A stretch of DNA of 64,000 nucleotides from Porphyra umbilicalis (taxonomy: Eukaryota > Rhodophyta > Bangiophyceae > Bangiales > Bangiaceae): contig KV918853.1 of assembly GCA_002049455.2 (NCBI GenBank), positions 1 to 64,000 on the forward strand. The letters run 5' to 3'. The translations under genes were made by a program, and so were the position numbers. Of this stretch, positions 62,195 to 64,000 are shown one piece after another. The notes beneath the pieces were generated by a model. That model made no database searches and was not told where the DNA came from. It was given only the letters and a program-made list of their open reading frames with translations. The stretch's first letter is position 1. The number at the start of each line of letters is the position of its first letter.

Positions 62195-63130
62195 AAAGTT
62201 GTTACCCTACGGCGGCGGCCGCAGCCCCGCCACACAAAGCGCGGCGGAGGCCGCCGTACTTCTCGCCCACGGCGGCGGCCGCAGCCGTGCCACATCCCGC
62301 GCCGCGGCGGCCGTCGTACGTGCTCCCTCATGACGTATCGTCCGCCGCCGTGCCAGACCGCGCGCGGAGGCGGCCGCCGTACTAGTCGCCTACCGCGGCG
62401 GCCATAGCTGTGCCACAGCACGCGCCGTGGCCGCGGCCGTACATGTTCCCTTACGGCGGGGCGGCAGCCGCCGTGTACTACCATGCGTGGCGGCGGCATC
62501 CCCGCGTGTTTCCTTACGGCAGCGGCCGCTACCGTGCCACACGATGCGTGGCCGTGGTCGCAGCACTTGTTCCCTAACGGCGGCGGCCGCCGCCGTGCCA
62601 CACCATGCCCGGTGGCGGCCGCCGTTCTTGCTTCTTGCGGCGGCGGCCGCCGCCTCGCCACATCACGCGCGGCGGCGGCCGCCGCCCTCGCTTTCTTGAA
62701 ACGGGGTGGCCGCCTCCGTGCCGTACCATGATCGATGGCGGCGGCCGCGCTTGCTTCCCTCCGGCGGCGTCCGCCGCCACGCAACACCGTGCAAGGCAGC
62801 GGCCGCTGTACGTGTCCCCTGCGACGGCGGCCGCCGCCGCGACACATCACGCACGGCGGCGGCCGCCGTACTTGTCGCCTACGGCGGCGGCCGTCGTTTT
62901 GCCACCTCACGAGCCGCGGCGGATGCTGTAAGTGTTCTCTTAGGGCGGAACGGCAGCCACAGTGTAGTACAATACGAGGCGGCGGCTGCCCCACGTGTTT
63001 CGTTCTGGCGGCGGTTGCTGCCGTGCCACATCATGCGCGGCCGCGACCGCCTTACGTTCTCCCTGAAGTCGGCGGCCGCCGCACCGCCACACCACGCGAG
63101 GCGGCTGCCGCCGTCCTTGTAGCCTACGGT
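62195..63130. repeat. About 61-bp GC-rich minisatellite, about 15 copies
   Basis: Each copy has ACGGCGGCGGCCGC, then a GCCACATCACGC-like core, then GGCGGCGGCCGCCGTA. Identical cores at 62659 and 62843 are three periods (184 bp) apart. Each unit is itself weakly palindromic around the CCACA core. The 61-bp period and the stops argue against coding. Confidence 0.88.
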
Positions 63131-64000
63131 TGGGCGTTCGACTGGCGGTCACTACTGCCAGCCACCGTCACGTACCGCAGCCGGACCCCGCGCGGGGACC
63201 CACTTGTGCCCACCTGGTGGCGACAGCCAGCAGCCACCGCCTCATTGCGCAACCCCTTCCAAGTGGGGGCGGACGTGCGGAAAGCGTGCACTGACATCGC
63301 ACCCACACCCCAAAGGTACTCGGTGGCTGCCCCCTGCCCTCCACAGCGCCTCGCGCTCGCGCGTCACACTGCCTGATTCATGTCCTCCCCCCCCTCTCTC
63401 GCCTGGCCGTGGACGCAGGTCAGTCTCTGACAGCGCCCCCCACGCAAGCACGTGCCCGCTCTACCCTCGCACATCGACCCGCAAAAATATGATGCGCGAC
63501 ATAAAAACTGACCAATTAGAGACGTTTCATTGAGAATCATAAAGGGGCGTTGATCACTCAAGAAGGCGCCTCACGATGCTGATGCATGCCGCCAACAAGG
63601 TGTTGCAAACCGCCCAGCTTCCAGCTGGGCGCAACAGAGAGAACGCCCCTGGCCGTTCGAAGGAGGGGTGCGGCCACCAACACCGCCAGCCTCGCCAACG
63701 CGCGTTGCCAACTGCGCACACGCCACCACCACCACCACCCCCGCTACCGCCATCAGCCCGCCGCCGCAACCGGTCCACCGCAAGCTGTCGCCCCTCGCGG
63801 TGGCAGCCCTGCCCCTTGCTGCCCCCCCCCCCCTCTCCTGCAAGTGCGGCCACCTTTGCTTGCCACGCCCGACGTGGCACCAGCCGCGGCGGCGGCGGCG
63901 GCGGCGCCGCGTGCCGCGAAGCGGCCGCCACGGCCGCCGCGGCAACTGACAAGCACGCGCCTGGTGCGTTGTAGTCCGCCACACCGTCGCCCCGGCAACG
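63131..64000. other. Intergenic to window end
   Basis: An AT-richer patch lies near 63480-63570; the rest is low-complexity. Open frames on both strands (about 63554-63982) are poly-Pro/Ala/Gly and not callable. Confidence 0.4.

Noticed and set aside
1..64000. Giant-virus (pandoravirus-like) origin
   Set aside because: GC-rich Ala-rich proteins and a Fanzor would fit, but spliced transposases, a Harbinger element, a Helitron helicase and a macrosatellite favour a eukaryotic nuclear genome.

Overview
The window reads as nuclear DNA of a GC-rich eukaryote. The evidence is GT-AG introns in one gene (all three donors read GTACGT), eukaryote-type DNA transposons, Kozak-like CACCATGG starts, TATA boxes, long G or C homopolymers and many micro-, mini- and macrosatellites. 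A repeat-rich, intron-poor alga fits best, and a bangiophyte red alga such as Porphyra/Pyropia is my guess. That is inference from composition and gene style, not from a marker gene. No rRNA or tRNA gene was found.

Much of the window is a patchwork of DNA transposons. From left to right: a Fanzor (eukaryotic TnpB-like RuvC nuclease) with two N-terminal CCHC zinc knuckles and two homopolymer frameshifts (3079-8013), followed by hairpin-rich DNA that could hold its guide RNA and by a 636-bp MITE with perfect 30-bp inverted ends (8199-8834). Next comes a structurally complete PIF/Harbinger element (15227-18732) with 17-bp terminal inverted repeats, an ACT target duplication, a DDE transposase and a convergent Myb/SANT-like partner. 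Then a four-exon CACTA/Plavaka-like transposase (25231-29226, minus). A 2.1-kb inverted-arm element (35917-37998) sits inside one copy of a repeat whose second copy nearby preserves the unoccupied site. Finally a Helitron-family PIF1 helicase (56868-60398) has lost the HUH nuclease domain in frame.

Host-like genes are sparse: a four-segment-hydrophobic 539-aa orphan (11043-12662, minus), a BASS-family transporter (19673-21115, minus), a large Ser/Pro/Ala-rich orphan with a Ser-Gly run (31820-34642), a secreted tyrosinase with a Cys-rich head and Thr/Pro repeat linker (41508-43316), a 94-aa helix-turn-helix-like protein (44212-44496), a four-TM protein (45542-46072, minus), a 177-aa orphan (53526-54059, minus) and a damaged two-zinc-finger gene (54895-55709).

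From 46667 to 53270 lies a hierarchical macrosatellite: five units of about 1.0-1.4 kb, each opening with a TATATAA box. Units 1, 3, 4 and 5 carry a second, internal ATATAAGG box. Long stretches between genes are low-complexity GC-rich DNA in which every frame is open, so most long ORFs there are not evidence of genes. Several real reading frames break exactly at G or C runs, which points to assembly indels at least as much as to gene decay.
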